Source: Caldilineaceae bacterium (GTDB lineage Bacteria; Chloroflexota; Anaerolineae; Caldilineales; Caldilineaceae). Taken from it: 64,000 nucleotides of DNA. Shown here piece after piece: positions 50,961-60,212 of the stretch. The stretch lies in assembly GCA_022827195.1 (NCBI GenBank), contig JAJDTL010000045.1:1-64000 (forward strand), written 5' to 3'. A model generated the notes under the pieces. That model was not told the origin of the DNA. It was given only the letters and a program-made list of their open reading frames with translations, and ran no database searches. Each line of letters opens with the position of its first letter. The stretch's first letter is position 1. A program made the translations under genes and the position numbers.

Positions 50961-52334
50961 ATGAACGAACGAAGACAGGCAGGTGTCAGCCAACTGAGTC
51001 GACGCGGTTTCTTACAGGTTTCGGCAGCCGGCGTTGCCGGCGTGACCGCAGGGTCACTGCTCTCCGGATGTGCGCCCGTAGCCCCCGGCGCCGCACCGGC
51101 GGTTGTCAGCAGCGAACCGGTAACGATCAAGGTGATGTCCTGGTGGTGGGTGGAGAAAGGCTCCGACGTGGCCCTGCGCAACCTCGTCGAGAAGTTCGAG
51201 GCCGCCTACCCGGAGATCAAGGTCGAGGAAGTCAGCTTCCCCAGCAACATCTACGAGGACGCACAGTACAGCCAGATGGCCGCCGGCAAACTCGACGCCG
51301 ACGTGATGCACACGCTCGAGGGCACAGGCATCAAGTTGATCGAGGGCGGCTTCCTCGAACCTCTGAACGACGTTGGCAGAAGCGCCGGCATCTGGGAATA
51401 CGATGCCATCACCAAGATTCCCCCCTGGTTCTGGAGCGACCGGGCGACCTTCGATGACCCTCCCGACGACTCCGGCGATCTCTATGTCCTCATGTTCAAC
51501 ACGGCCCAGGACGGCCTCATCTACAACATGGACATCGTCGAAGCGGCCGGCGCCTCGCTTCCCGAGACCCAGGATGAAGCCTACGAGCTGGCCAAGCAGC
51601 TTACCGACCGGCCCAATCAGTTCGGTTGGGCCAACCGGCACACGGTGCCTGAGAAAGTCGGCTTCTTCCGCGACATGATCCCCTGGCTGCTCGGCTATGG
51701 CGGCGTTTACGCCGAAGGCCAGATGCCGACCGTCAACACCGACGCAATGATCAATACCCTGGCCCACTGGCGCCGGATGTACCTCGACTGCTTCCCGCAA
51801 GGCTCGGACGCCGCCACCTTCCGCCGCATGATCGCCGAGGGCAAGGTCGCACTCTACACCGACAACAACGCCCTGCCCCCGAACTTCTTCAACATGAATC
51901 CGGATTCCGAAAACTTCATCCGTTCCGCGCCGCTGCCCTGGCCCAACCGGAAGGGCGCCTCATTCCCCTCCTACTGGACATGGCCGGCAGACTCACCCCC
52001 GGAGAAAAAAGAGGCCGCACGCACCTTCCTCGAATTCTGGGCGACACCGGACAACTTCAAGGAAATGACCTGGGCGCGCAAAGATCCCCCCATGATCCCC
52101 CAGGCCAACACGCCCGAGTATCTTGACTCTCTGCCCTGGATGTCGGGATTCGCCACCACCGACGCCGTTCCCTGGCTCTTCGTCATGGGCGACTACCAGG
52201 GTCACGTTGAGGAGTTCAGGACAATCGTTGTCGAGCACGCCTCCGAAGTCGTGGTCGGCACCATCAGCCCCGAAGAGGGCGCGCAAAGGGCCCAGCAAGG
52301 CCTGGAAGTCCTGGCCGATCAGCTGTTCGGCTAA
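50961..52334 (+). CDS. ABC transporter sugar-binding lipoprotein (family 1)
   Basis: 457 aa. Tat motif LSRRGFLQVS at 13-22 and lipobox LLSGC at about 34-38. The body has the family-1 fold (GSDVALRNLVEKFEAAYPEIKVEEVSF, NMDIVEAAGASLPETQDEAYEL). AAGGAGGG is eight bases before ATG 50961. It is the first gene of a cassette with two permeases and a GH127 enzyme, so arabinose-containing sugars are likely ligands. Confidence 0.93.
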   Translation: MNERRQAGVSQLSRRGFLQVSAAGVAGVTAGSLLSGCAPVAPGAAPAVVSSEPVTIKVMSWWWVEKGSDVALRNLVEKFEAAYPEIKVEEVSFPSNIYEDAQYSQMAAGKLDADVMHTLEGTGIKLIEGGFLEPLNDVGRSAGIWEYDAITKIPPWFWSDRATFDDPPDDSGDLYVLMFNTAQDGLIYNMDIVEAAGASLPETQDEAYELAKQLTDRPNQFGWANRHTVPEKVGFFRDMIPWLLGYGGVYAEGQMPTVNTDAMINTLAHWRRMYLDCFPQGSDAATFRRMIAEGKVALYTDNNALPPNFFNMNPDSENFIRSAPLPWPNRKGASFPSYWTWPADSPPEKKEAARTFLEFWATPDNFKEMTWARKDPPMIPQANTPEYLDSLPWMSGFATTDAVPWLFVMGDYQGHVEEFRTIVVEHASEVVVGTISPEEGAQRAQQGLEVLADQLFG

Positions 52335-52348
52335 TTCGGACCCAAAAG

Positions 52349-52377
52349 GGCGGCGCGGGCACAGCGCCCGCGCCGCC
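52349..52377 (+). promoter_or_regulatory. Intercistronic stem-loop after a solute-binding-protein gene
   Basis: GGCGGCGCGGGC (52349) and GCCCGCGCCGCC (52366) pair perfectly over 12 bp around an ACAGC loop, 14 bp after the binding-protein stop. No T tract follows. The sixth such element in the window. Confidence 0.8.
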
Positions 52378-52445
52378 GCCTTCAACAGCGCCTGCTGCGC
52401 CCAGAACTGAATCTGCCCCGGCGCAGCGGACGAGAGGTCGCAACC

Positions 52446-53354
52446 TTGCTCGCACGGAAGCGTCTGTCCTTCGCCGCTCGACGCCGGCTCTTTTCGCTCG
52501 CCATGGCTCTGCCCGTGGCCGTCTACCTTCTCCTCGTCTTCGCCTACCCCATCGCCCAGGAAATCTACTTGAGCTTCACCAGGGCCCGCCTGCTCGAGCG
52601 CACGCCGCCAGTTTGGGTCGGGCTCGATAACTACCTGTCCCTGGCGGAGAGTGCGAAATTCTGGCTTGTGATCGGCAACACGCTCTTCTATGCCGTCGCC
52701 GCCAACGCAATCATCATCATTCTCGCATTGGGGCTCGCGCTGCTGCTGAACCAAGCCTTCCATGGCCGCAAGCTGGCCCGCGTCATCACCTCCCTGCCGT
52801 GGGCCTTCCCCGAGGTGGCCGCCGTTCTGGTCTGGAGCTGGATGTACAACAAAGACTTCGGCGTGATGAACGTCTTTGCCGGCTGGGTGCCGGGCATCTC
52901 CGGGAACCCCAACTGGTTGCTGGATCCCTGGACGGCCTGGTTCTCCATCGTCCTCATGACGGTCTGGAAGATCTTCCCCTTCTTCAGCCTGATCATCTTG
53001 ACCGCCCTCCAGTTGATCGATAAGGAACTCTACGCCGCCGCCAAGATAGATGGAGCCGGGTCGCTGCAGCTGTTCCGTCACATCACCCTGCCGGGAATTG
53101 CTCCGACACTGGGGATCATGATCCTTCTGATCACCATCTGGGGCTTCCGTCGCTTTCCCATCATCTATCTGCTGACCGGGGGCGGCCCCGGCGTGAGGAC
53201 CGCAACACTGGTTGTCCTCACTTATATAACCGCCATCCGGTCCCTGAATATAGGGCTGGGAGCCGCCATGGCCATCGTCGGCCTGATAATGTCATTGCTC
53301 ATCACAGTTCTCTACGTGTTCGTTACGCGCCGTCTGGGCCAGGCACAAATCTGA
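52446..53354 (+). CDS. Carbohydrate ABC transporter permease (MalF type)
   Basis: 302 aa starting at TTG 52446 with AGAGG eight bases upstream. Helix at 15-35, EAA loop YAAAKIDGAGSLQLFRHITLP and the PIIYLLTGGGPGVRTATLV segment. Partner of 53375 and binding protein 50961. Confidence 0.92.
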   Translation: MLARKRLSFAARRRLFSLAMALPVAVYLLLVFAYPIAQEIYLSFTRARLLERTPPVWVGLDNYLSLAESAKFWLVIGNTLFYAVAANAIIIILALGLALLLNQAFHGRKLARVITSLPWAFPEVAAVLVWSWMYNKDFGVMNVFAGWVPGISGNPNWLLDPWTAWFSIVLMTVWKIFPFFSLIILTALQLIDKELYAAAKIDGAGSLQLFRHITLPGIAPTLGIMILLITIWGFRRFPIIYLLTGGGPGVRTATLVVLTYITAIRSLNIGLGAAMAIVGLIMSLLITVLYVFVTRRLGQAQI

Positions 53355-53374
53355 GGATCCGGGAGCCGCTGAGC

Positions 53375-54253
53375 GTGACAGGAATTCGGAGCTACACTCC
53401 ACCGACTGTTCAAAGATGGATGACCGCCCGGCGCCGAGCCGAGCGCATCGCCCTCTACGTCACGATCGTCTTTGTCTGCCTGGTCATCGTCTTCCCGCTC
53501 TACTGGCTGGTCATAAACGCCCTCATCCCTGGACGCGAAGTCTTCCGCTATCCGCCCGCATTCTTTCCAACGTCCTTTCGGCTGGACGCCTACCGCGAGA
53601 TCATCGAGCTTCATCCCATCCTGACCTGGCTCAAGAATTCGATAGTCGTCTCGGCGGGCACCGTGGCCTTGGCTCTGGTTCTCGAAATCATGGGCGCCTA
53701 CTCCCTCAGCCGCCACGGCTGGCCCGGGCGCAGCCTGCTGGCAATGGGACTGCTGAGCACCCAGATGATTCCCTCCGCTGTTCTCGTCATCCCGATCTTC
53801 GTCATCTTTCGACAGGCGGGCCTGGTCGACTCCCACCTGGGACTCATCACTGTCGACACCGCACTGACCGTACCCGTAGGGATCTGGATTCTAAAGGGCG
53901 CCTTCGATACGATTCCCGAAGAGATCGCCGACGCTGCCTTTGCCGACGGCTGCTCCGAAATGGGCGTTCTTGTCCGCATGTTGCTGCCCCTTTCACTGCC
54001 GGCGCTTGTCGCAGTAGCCGTAATCGCCTTCTTTACCGCCTGGGACGAATTTGTCTTTGCATCCGTCTTCATTATCTCCCAGTCCTTACGCGTTTTCTCG
54101 GTCGGCATCTCGACCTTCATAGGCGAGATGGCGACACCGGTCGACCTGATATTTGCCGCCGCCAGCATCTTCGTGATCGCGCCGCTCATCTTTTACGCCA
54201 TTGTCGAACGCTATCTGCTCTCTGGCCTCAGCGCCGGCGCCGTCAAAGGGTAG
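53375..54253 (+). CDS. Carbohydrate ABC transporter permease (MalG type)
   Basis: 292 aa starting at GTG 53375, 20 bp after the MalF-type stop. EAA loop IADAAFADGCSEMGVLVRMLLP and the C-terminal RYLLSGLSAGAVKG. Six helices. Last transporter gene before the GH127 gene. Confidence 0.92.
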   Translation: MTGIRSYTPPTVQRWMTARRRAERIALYVTIVFVCLVIVFPLYWLVINALIPGREVFRYPPAFFPTSFRLDAYREIIELHPILTWLKNSIVVSAGTVALALVLEIMGAYSLSRHGWPGRSLLAMGLLSTQMIPSAVLVIPIFVIFRQAGLVDSHLGLITVDTALTVPVGIWILKGAFDTIPEEIADAAFADGCSEMGVLVRMLLPLSLPALVAVAVIAFFTAWDEFVFASVFIISQSLRVFSVGISTFIGEMATPVDLIFAAASIFVIAPLIFYAIVERYLLSGLSAGAVKG

Positions 54254-54433
54254 TCCGCTTGCACGAGTCCAACTGCCCTCGCGAAAGGCCGCTTGCTGGT
54301 CATCCAGATATGTCCTCGCCTGGCTGTGGCTTCTCTTTTGCAGGCAGGCCGTATTCCGGCGTCTGTCAAGCACCGAGCCTCACATCGAGACAGAACTGTA
54401 GCTTGCTCGACAAGCGAGTGGAAGGACCCCTCC

Positions 54434-56332
54434 ATGCACAGCGACGGTGATTCCGCCTACCCTCCGCCCAACTTTTCGGCCCCGAAGGTGCCGGGCGACA
54501 GGTACGAAGCCGAAGTGCCCGATACGCTCGACCTCGCCGAGCGCGCCGCCCTTGCCATCAACGGCATCGCCGGCGGCATCGACCGCGACCTCGACCACCA
54601 GATGTGGTTCCTCGTCAACTACGCCTGCAACCCCGCAACCATGCGCCACCACGCCGCCGACGCGACTTGCGACGCCCTGCTCGCCCCTACTTTTGCCCTC
54701 CTCCGCACCATGAGCGGCAGCACCGCCCACGTCGATACTGAAGTGGGCCTGATCGAACACCTCCTACGCGACACCTCGCCAGACGACGGCCTCTACTACA
54801 ACGTCTACAGCCCGGTCAAGCCCTGGCACTCGGAATACGGCCACGCCCACAGGGGCCTGATCCCCGAAGACTTTGCCGTTACCGTCGCCCAGGCCCACTG
54901 GCTGGAGGCAATGATCTTTTGGCGCGAGCTGACCGGAGAACCCGCCTGGGAGACGCGCATTCGCAAAATGGTGGACGGCCTGATCGACATTGCAGTCTAC
55001 AAAGACGACTACGCCTACTACCCCGACGGCGGATTCGCCGAGGTCTGCGGCTACCCCCGCTCCGGCTGGCGTCATACCGAAGAACCCGAAGATGACTACA
55101 ACAACGCCGAAGGCTCCGTCACCAGCTACTACGGCGATATCCTCCGCGTGCTGCCGCTTTGGTATCAGGCCAGCGGCGACGAACGCGCCCTCGATCTGGC
55201 CGGCCGTCTCTCACGCTTCTGCATGCAGCCCCGTTTCTGGGGCGGCAACCCCCAGACCGTGATGGTAGCAGGCAACGAACTGGGCCACTTCAACTTTCAC
55301 GCCCACAACCGCCTCCTGATCCTCGCCGGCATGGTCGAATACGCCCACGTGGCCAACGACGCGCGCGTCCTCGAGTTTGCCCAGCGCGGCTTCGAGTACG
55401 CCATGACAATCGGCGTCGCCAAGCTCGGCTGGGTTACCGCACCATTCTGGGGCGGCAATCACGTCGGCATGAACGAGGCCTGCACCTTCTTTGACCTTCT
55501 CAGGCTCGGTGTCCGGCTCAGTGACGCCGGCGCCGGCGACTATTGGGACTTCGTCGACGCCGCCGTGCGAAACCATCTCGCGGAGCAGCAGCTCCTCGAC
55601 GCCGAAGTACTCCGCAACATCGTGGAGGCAAGCCCGCCATTGCCCGAACCTACGATACCGCACGGTCAGAGCAATCAAGGCGTATCCATCGACAACGTGG
55701 TCGAGCGCACACTCGGAATGTTCGGCTCCTGCGCCACCCCCGTCGGGATTCCACAACCCTGGGTCATGCAATGTTGCAGCGCAAACGCGCCCAGGGCGCT
55801 CTACTACGCCTGGGAGGGGGCCTTGCGCCACGACAAAGGGACCGTCACGGTCAACCTGCTACTGAACCGAGCTTCAACCTGGCTGGATGTCGACAGCTAC
55901 CTACCCTACGAGGGCAAGGTGTTGATGCACGTCAAAGACGCCGCGCGGGTCGCCGTTCGCCTCGCCTCCTGGATTCCCCGCAGCGAGTTGCAAACACGCG
56001 TGAACGGGACTGCACGTGAAGGGGTAAGGCTTGGGAACTACATGCTTATCGACGAACTGAAGCCGGGCGATACCATCGCACTGTCCTTCCCGGTCCAGGA
56101 ATCCGTAGCCACCTACACCGGCAACGCACACCGCCCCGGCGGCAGCAGCAGCAAAGTGCGCGAAACCCAGTACCGCTGCACTTTCCGCGGCAGTACCATC
56201 GTCGACGTCTCACCGCGCGACGAGGATCCGACCACCTACCCCTTCTATCGACGCGATCACATGCGACAGGATGCCGCGCCGATGAAGCGCGTGACCCGCT
56301 TTGTGCCAGAACGGACCATCGTCAACTGGTAG
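54434..56332 (+). CDS. Glycoside hydrolase family 127 (DUF1680)-type beta-L-arabinofuranosidase
   Basis: 632 aa from ATG 54434, with GGAAGGA upstream; the frame is open further but the preceding region matches no family. An (alpha/alpha)6 barrel in the first two thirds (YGHAHRGLIPEDFAVTV, WLEAMIFWRELTG) and a C-terminal beta region (VTVNLLLNRASTWLDVDSYLP). Cys447-Cys448 in QCCSANAPRALYYAW match the paired Cys of GH127 that carry the nucleophile. GH127 enzymes release L-arabinofuranose, consistent with the GH51 gene downstream. No signal peptide, so it acts on imported sugars. Confidence 0.82.
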   Translation: MHSDGDSAYPPPNFSAPKVPGDRYEAEVPDTLDLAERAALAINGIAGGIDRDLDHQMWFLVNYACNPATMRHHAADATCDALLAPTFALLRTMSGSTAHVDTEVGLIEHLLRDTSPDDGLYYNVYSPVKPWHSEYGHAHRGLIPEDFAVTVAQAHWLEAMIFWRELTGEPAWETRIRKMVDGLIDIAVYKDDYAYYPDGGFAEVCGYPRSGWRHTEEPEDDYNNAEGSVTSYYGDILRVLPLWYQASGDERALDLAGRLSRFCMQPRFWGGNPQTVMVAGNELGHFNFHAHNRLLILAGMVEYAHVANDARVLEFAQRGFEYAMTIGVAKLGWVTAPFWGGNHVGMNEACTFFDLLRLGVRLSDAGAGDYWDFVDAAVRNHLAEQQLLDAEVLRNIVEASPPLPEPTIPHGQSNQGVSIDNVVERTLGMFGSCATPVGIPQPWVMQCCSANAPRALYYAWEGALRHDKGTVTVNLLLNRASTWLDVDSYLPYEGKVLMHVKDAARVAVRLASWIPRSELQTRVNGTAREGVRLGNYMLIDELKPGDTIALSFPVQESVATYTGNAHRPGGSSSKVRETQYRCTFRGSTIVDVSPRDEDPTTYPFYRRDHMRQDAAPMKRVTRFVPERTIVNW

Positions 56333-56425
56333 AATTGAATCGGGAATCGAATCGCCGCGCCTGCACCCGTCTGCACCGACAACAACAGGCAACTGGTTGG
56401 TCTTCTCTACCCGCCAAGATCCATC

Positions 56426-57400
56426 TTAGCGTGATGAAGGACGCGCCTGCGTTTCCAAACCTTCGATTTTGGGCCAGACCCGCAGGTACACATGAGATCG
56501 TTGAGAATCTGTTTTCCACGACGCCACCAGGGGAACGATCTCACCGGGCAATCGCTTAGCAAGGTTGAGAACGGCTCTGTACGTTGCTCTGCGAACGACG
56601 GTCCGGTCGTCCGCAGCCAGCCCCCACAGCAGCTTCGACAGCAGTTCAAAGTGATTGGCGGCCTCGGCTGACGACAATGCCATCGCCACATTCCACTGTG
56701 ATCGTTCGTTTTCGCTCGCCATCCCCAGCCACGCCGCGACCAGCTTGGGCTGGGCCTTCAGAAAGCTGTCGCCGATGGCATACGCCCCCATATTCTTTCT
56801 GACATACGGGTCGTCGTCCTCCATGAGCGGCCCCAGAACTTCCAGCATTAGGCGGCATCTCTCTTCCGTCAGGTCCTTCGCGGCCCATGCGCCTGCAACC
56901 GCGACCGCCCGCCTCAAATTGGGCGATTCATGGCCCGCCCACGCCTGAAGCGTAGCAAAAATAGCGTCGAATTCGCCGGCGATGATCCGTCTCAAAGCAC
57001 TGGCCGCCCACTCCCGAACCTCCCAATTCTCGCTGTCGGCCAACTCCAATACGATCTCAGTTACCTCGGCCGGGTTGCGGTCGAATTGTGGTGCAAGGAC
57101 CACCAAACCAATCTCCTGCGCCCCCTCGTTTCTGGACCGTGCAAAAGCAACGCTTGTTTTGTAAAGCGAAGCAAGTGAACCCCCGTAATGCCTCTCGATC
57201 AGCTTTACCGCCTTCAGCTTGACTGCCTGACGCGGCGTTCCCGCGTGTGCCGTCTTCTGTGAGTCCAGCACGGAGAAAAGCCCTTCCAGATCATCCTCTT
57301 CGAGCGCGGCTACGAATGCCTCTTCCCAGGAGCCGGTCTCGCTCGCGTTGCGTCTGACGGTCTGACGGGCATCTTTGCCCCCTTCGTTTGGACGTGGCAT
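56426..57400 (-). CDS. HEAT-repeat protein, DNA alkylation repair (AlkC/AlkD)-like
   Basis: 324 aa from ATG 57400, with AAAGG eight bases upstream; an upstream start at 57436 is possible. All-helical with HEAT-like units such as WEVREWAASALRRII and PYVRKNMGAYAIGDSF. This plan is that of AlkC/AlkD-type DNA glycosylases and of general HEAT scaffolds. No active-site acid could be placed with confidence. It is the only minus-strand gene within the sugar cassette and separates GH127 from GH51; it has its own divergent promoter region (57401-57537). Confidence 0.75.
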   Translation of the reverse strand: MPRPNEGGKDARQTVRRNASETGSWEEAFVAALEEDDLEGLFSVLDSQKTAHAGTPRQAVKLKAVKLIERHYGGSLASLYKTSVAFARSRNEGAQEIGLVVLAPQFDRNPAEVTEIVLELADSENWEVREWAASALRRIIAGEFDAIFATLQAWAGHESPNLRRAVAVAGAWAAKDLTEERCRLMLEVLGPLMEDDDPYVRKNMGAYAIGDSFLKAQPKLVAAWLGMASENERSQWNVAMALSSAEAANHFELLSKLLWGLAADDRTVVRRATYRAVLNLAKRLPGEIVPLVASWKTDSQRSHVYLRVWPKIEGLETQARPSSR

Positions 57401-57537
57401 GCTCTGCACCTTTTGAATTATGATAGTGGCATTCAACTTTCGCCCGTTGTTATAGTCAACTTCCCTGCAATTGGCAATACTGTCAAGACCAGATCGAGCC
57501 CAGGCAGACCATTTCCATTTCTAACGCAAATGCGGTC

Positions 57538-59139
57538 ATGAAAACTCCCCTCATCAGACTGACACCGCGCGCCGCCGCGCCTTCCGTCAGCCCCTTTCTC
57601 TACAGCAGCTTTGCCGAGCACTTCGGCCGCTGCATCTACGACGGCATCTGGGTGGGTCCGGACTCCGACATCCCCAACGAGGACGGCCTGCGCCGCGATA
57701 CTCTAGAAGCCCTCGCGGAACTGTCGCTGCCCGCGGTCCGCTGGCCCGGCGGCAACTGGGCCGAGTATTACCACTGGCGAGACGGAATCGGACCGCCGCA
57801 AGAACGCCCCCTCCGCTACAACATCGAGTGGGGCATCCCCGAAAGCAACGCCTTCGGTACCCACGAATACATGCGTTTCTGCCAAGCCATCGGGTCCGAA
57901 CCCTACCTCGTGCTGAACGTCGCCAGCGGCACAGTCCAGGAGGCGCGCGACTGGGTCGAATACTGCAACTCCGATCATGACAGCGAAACTGTGCGCTTGC
58001 GTCGCGCCAACGGACAGGAGCGGCCTTGGCGCGTCCGCTTCTGGGACGTCGGCAACGAGAGCTGGCACTCGGGCGGCCAGTTCCGTGCCCAGGATTACGT
58101 CGCCGCCTACCGCCGCTACTCCAACAAACTCCGCATGCTTGGTACCGGCGACCGCGACAAGGCCTCCGCCATCAGGCTGATCGCCTGCGGTTCATGCCTT
58201 CTCTACCGCGACTGGGACGCCGAATTCCTCGCCGGCATGAAGCAGACGCCGGAAATGCTCCATACGGTCGACTATATCTCCGACCATATATACCAGGGCC
58301 GCGATCTCACCGACCGTGAATTTCCCGACGACGATCACTACCGCCTCCTCAGTGAGTTGGACATCCTAGAAGCCGAGCTGCGCCGCGCCTCCGCTCTGGT
58401 CGACGCCTATAGCACCGCGCGCCACCCCATTGGCCTGGCCCTGGGCGAGTGGGGCACCTGGTACAAAGGCGTCTGGATCACCAACCGGTTCCACCAGGCC
58501 AACACACTGCGCGACGCCCTCTTCACCGCCTGCGGCTTTCATCTGCTTCACACCTTCGCCGGCACGCTCCACATGGCAAACATGTCGATGACCGTAAACG
58601 CGCTCCAGTGTCTGCTCCAGACCTGCGGGCCGGCGGCGATCAAAACACCGACTTACCATATCTTTCGTATGTACATGCCCCACCGTAACGGCATTCTCCT
58701 GGAGAGCGACCTGGTTGACGCGCCCACCCTGCCGGACCCCGAAGCGCCCGCCCGGCCCGCGCTCTCTGTCTCCGCCACCGCATCGGACGACGGGCTGTTC
58801 GTTACAGTCGTAAACGCCGACCTCTCCGCCGGCGTCGAAACGGTTCTCCTCCTGCCCGACGCGTTCACGCCGTCCTCCGTCACTTCCGAACGCTTGACCG
58901 CGCACGACATTCGCGCCGAAAATACACCTGCGGACCCCGACGCGGTCAGCCCCGGCCCGGCGGACGTTGAGATGCCCGTACGGCGACGCTGCCGCCTGCA
59001 TCTTCCTGCCAGTTCCGTGACCGCAGTCCACTTTAAAGGACAATGGGCCTATCCGCTCGCAGACATTGCTGCACAGCAAGCGCAGGCCGAACTGGACCGG
59101 CGGGCGCGCGAGCGCAGCGAGACCGAAGTCAAGATCTGA
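57538..59139 (+). CDS. Alpha-L-arabinofuranosidase (GH51)
   Basis: 533 aa, a typical GH51 length. AEHFGRCIYDGIW (26-38) and WPGGNWAEYYHW (69-80) line the active site; Glu174 in VGNESW is the acid/base and Glu304 in LGEWG the nucleophile. C-terminal beta domain from about 400. No signal peptide, so intracellular oligosaccharide processing is expected. It releases terminal arabinofuranose from arabinoxylan or arabinan fragments. A clear ribosome site is not seen before ATG 57538. Confidence 0.92.
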   Translation: MKTPLIRLTPRAAAPSVSPFLYSSFAEHFGRCIYDGIWVGPDSDIPNEDGLRRDTLEALAELSLPAVRWPGGNWAEYYHWRDGIGPPQERPLRYNIEWGIPESNAFGTHEYMRFCQAIGSEPYLVLNVASGTVQEARDWVEYCNSDHDSETVRLRRANGQERPWRVRFWDVGNESWHSGGQFRAQDYVAAYRRYSNKLRMLGTGDRDKASAIRLIACGSCLLYRDWDAEFLAGMKQTPEMLHTVDYISDHIYQGRDLTDREFPDDDHYRLLSELDILEAELRRASALVDAYSTARHPIGLALGEWGTWYKGVWITNRFHQANTLRDALFTACGFHLLHTFAGTLHMANMSMTVNALQCLLQTCGPAAIKTPTYHIFRMYMPHRNGILLESDLVDAPTLPDPEAPARPALSVSATASDDGLFVTVVNADLSAGVETVLLLPDAFTPSSVTSERLTAHDIRAENTPADPDAVSPGPADVEMPVRRRCRLHLPASSVTAVHFKGQWAYPLADIAAQQAQAELDRRARERSETEVKI

Positions 59140-59189
59140 TTACGCTACATAGCCTTCAGGAAATTCCACCGGGAGCGAGTCTGGCACAG

Positions 59190-60212
59190 ATGGATAACGA
59201 ATTCAATCTTCAGCAGATCGTCTTTTCAGATGTAGATCGCGTGGTGCTGGAGTCTACTCGGACGCAGTTCGATCTGGGTCGCAACGATGTACTGCTCCGC
59301 AATCAGTTCACCCTGGTCAGCGCCGGCACCGAATTGGCCAAGCTGACAGGGCTGCAGCAGGTCGACTATCCCTTCACCCCCGGCAACAGAGCAATCGGCA
59401 CAGTCATTGCTGCCGGTGACGATGTGACCGACGTAACTGTCGGTGACCTGGCCTTCAGCCACGCGCCCCACGCGAGCCACGCCCCGGCCAGCGCTTTTCG
59501 CATCCGTGTTCCCGAAGGCGTGGACCCCAAAGAGGCCGCTCTCGTCGGTCTGGCAATGGTGGGAATGACAGCCGCGCGCGTCGGTCAGGTCGAGCTGGGA
59601 GATCGCGCCGCCGTCATCGGCATGGGACTGGTCGGCAACCTGGCCGCTCAACTCTTGCAGCTGGCCGGAGCAGAGGTGATCGCCATCGACCTCAACGCCG
59701 CGCGCCTGGCCACAGCCCGCGCCTGCGGCCTTTCGCAAACGATTGACGCGACCCAGGAAGACGTCTGCGACGCTGTGATGATCTTGACGCGTGAACGCGG
59801 CGTAGATGTCGTAGTCGAAGCGTCGGGTGCAGCCCAGGCAGCCGAACTCGCCGTCTCGCTCACAGGCCGCGAAGGCGAAGGCATCGTCGTCCTCCTCGGC
59901 TCGCCGCGCAAAGGCCATGAGACCGATCTGACCCCTTTTCTCAACCATGTTCACCTCTGGCGCGGCGGCTCCGTGATGTTGCGCGGCGCCCACGAATGGC
60001 GCTATCCTCGCAACCACAGCCCCTACCAGAAGCATTCGATGGCCCGCAATGCAGAGATCATCTTCCGCCTCATGGCACAGGACAAACTCTGCACCGCCCC
60101 CCTTCTCACCCACGTCTACAGACCTGCTGCCGCGCCCGAGGCCTACGCCGGTCTCCAGCAGCGTCCCGACTCCCACCTGGGCGTCCTCTTCGACTGGACG
60201 GACCAACTGTGA
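59190..60212 (+). CDS. Zinc-less MDR-superfamily dehydrogenase
   Basis: 340 aa. The Rossmann part shows AVIGMGLVGNLAAQLLQLAGAEVIAID, and the N-terminal half has the GroES-like SAGTEL and RAIGTVIAAGDDV features of medium-chain dehydrogenases. The usual zinc-binding Cys and His ligands are missing. Relatives act on sugars or polyols. Start ATG 59190 is chosen as the longer frame has no support. It overlaps the next gene by four bases (GTGA). Weak ribosome site. Confidence 0.85.
   Translation: MDNEFNLQQIVFSDVDRVVLESTRTQFDLGRNDVLLRNQFTLVSAGTELAKLTGLQQVDYPFTPGNRAIGTVIAAGDDVTDVTVGDLAFSHAPHASHAPASAFRIRVPEGVDPKEAALVGLAMVGMTAARVGQVELGDRAAVIGMGLVGNLAAQLLQLAGAEVIAIDLNAARLATARACGLSQTIDATQEDVCDAVMILTRERGVDVVVEASGAAQAAELAVSLTGREGEGIVVLLGSPRKGHETDLTPFLNHVHLWRGGSVMLRGAHEWRYPRNHSPYQKHSMARNAEIIFRLMAQDKLCTAPLLTHVYRPAAAPEAYAGLQQRPDSHLGVLFDWTDQL

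Noticed and set aside
54293-54433. A longer N-terminus for the GH127 protein
   Set aside because: The added residues have no family match and ATG 54434 has a good ribosome site.
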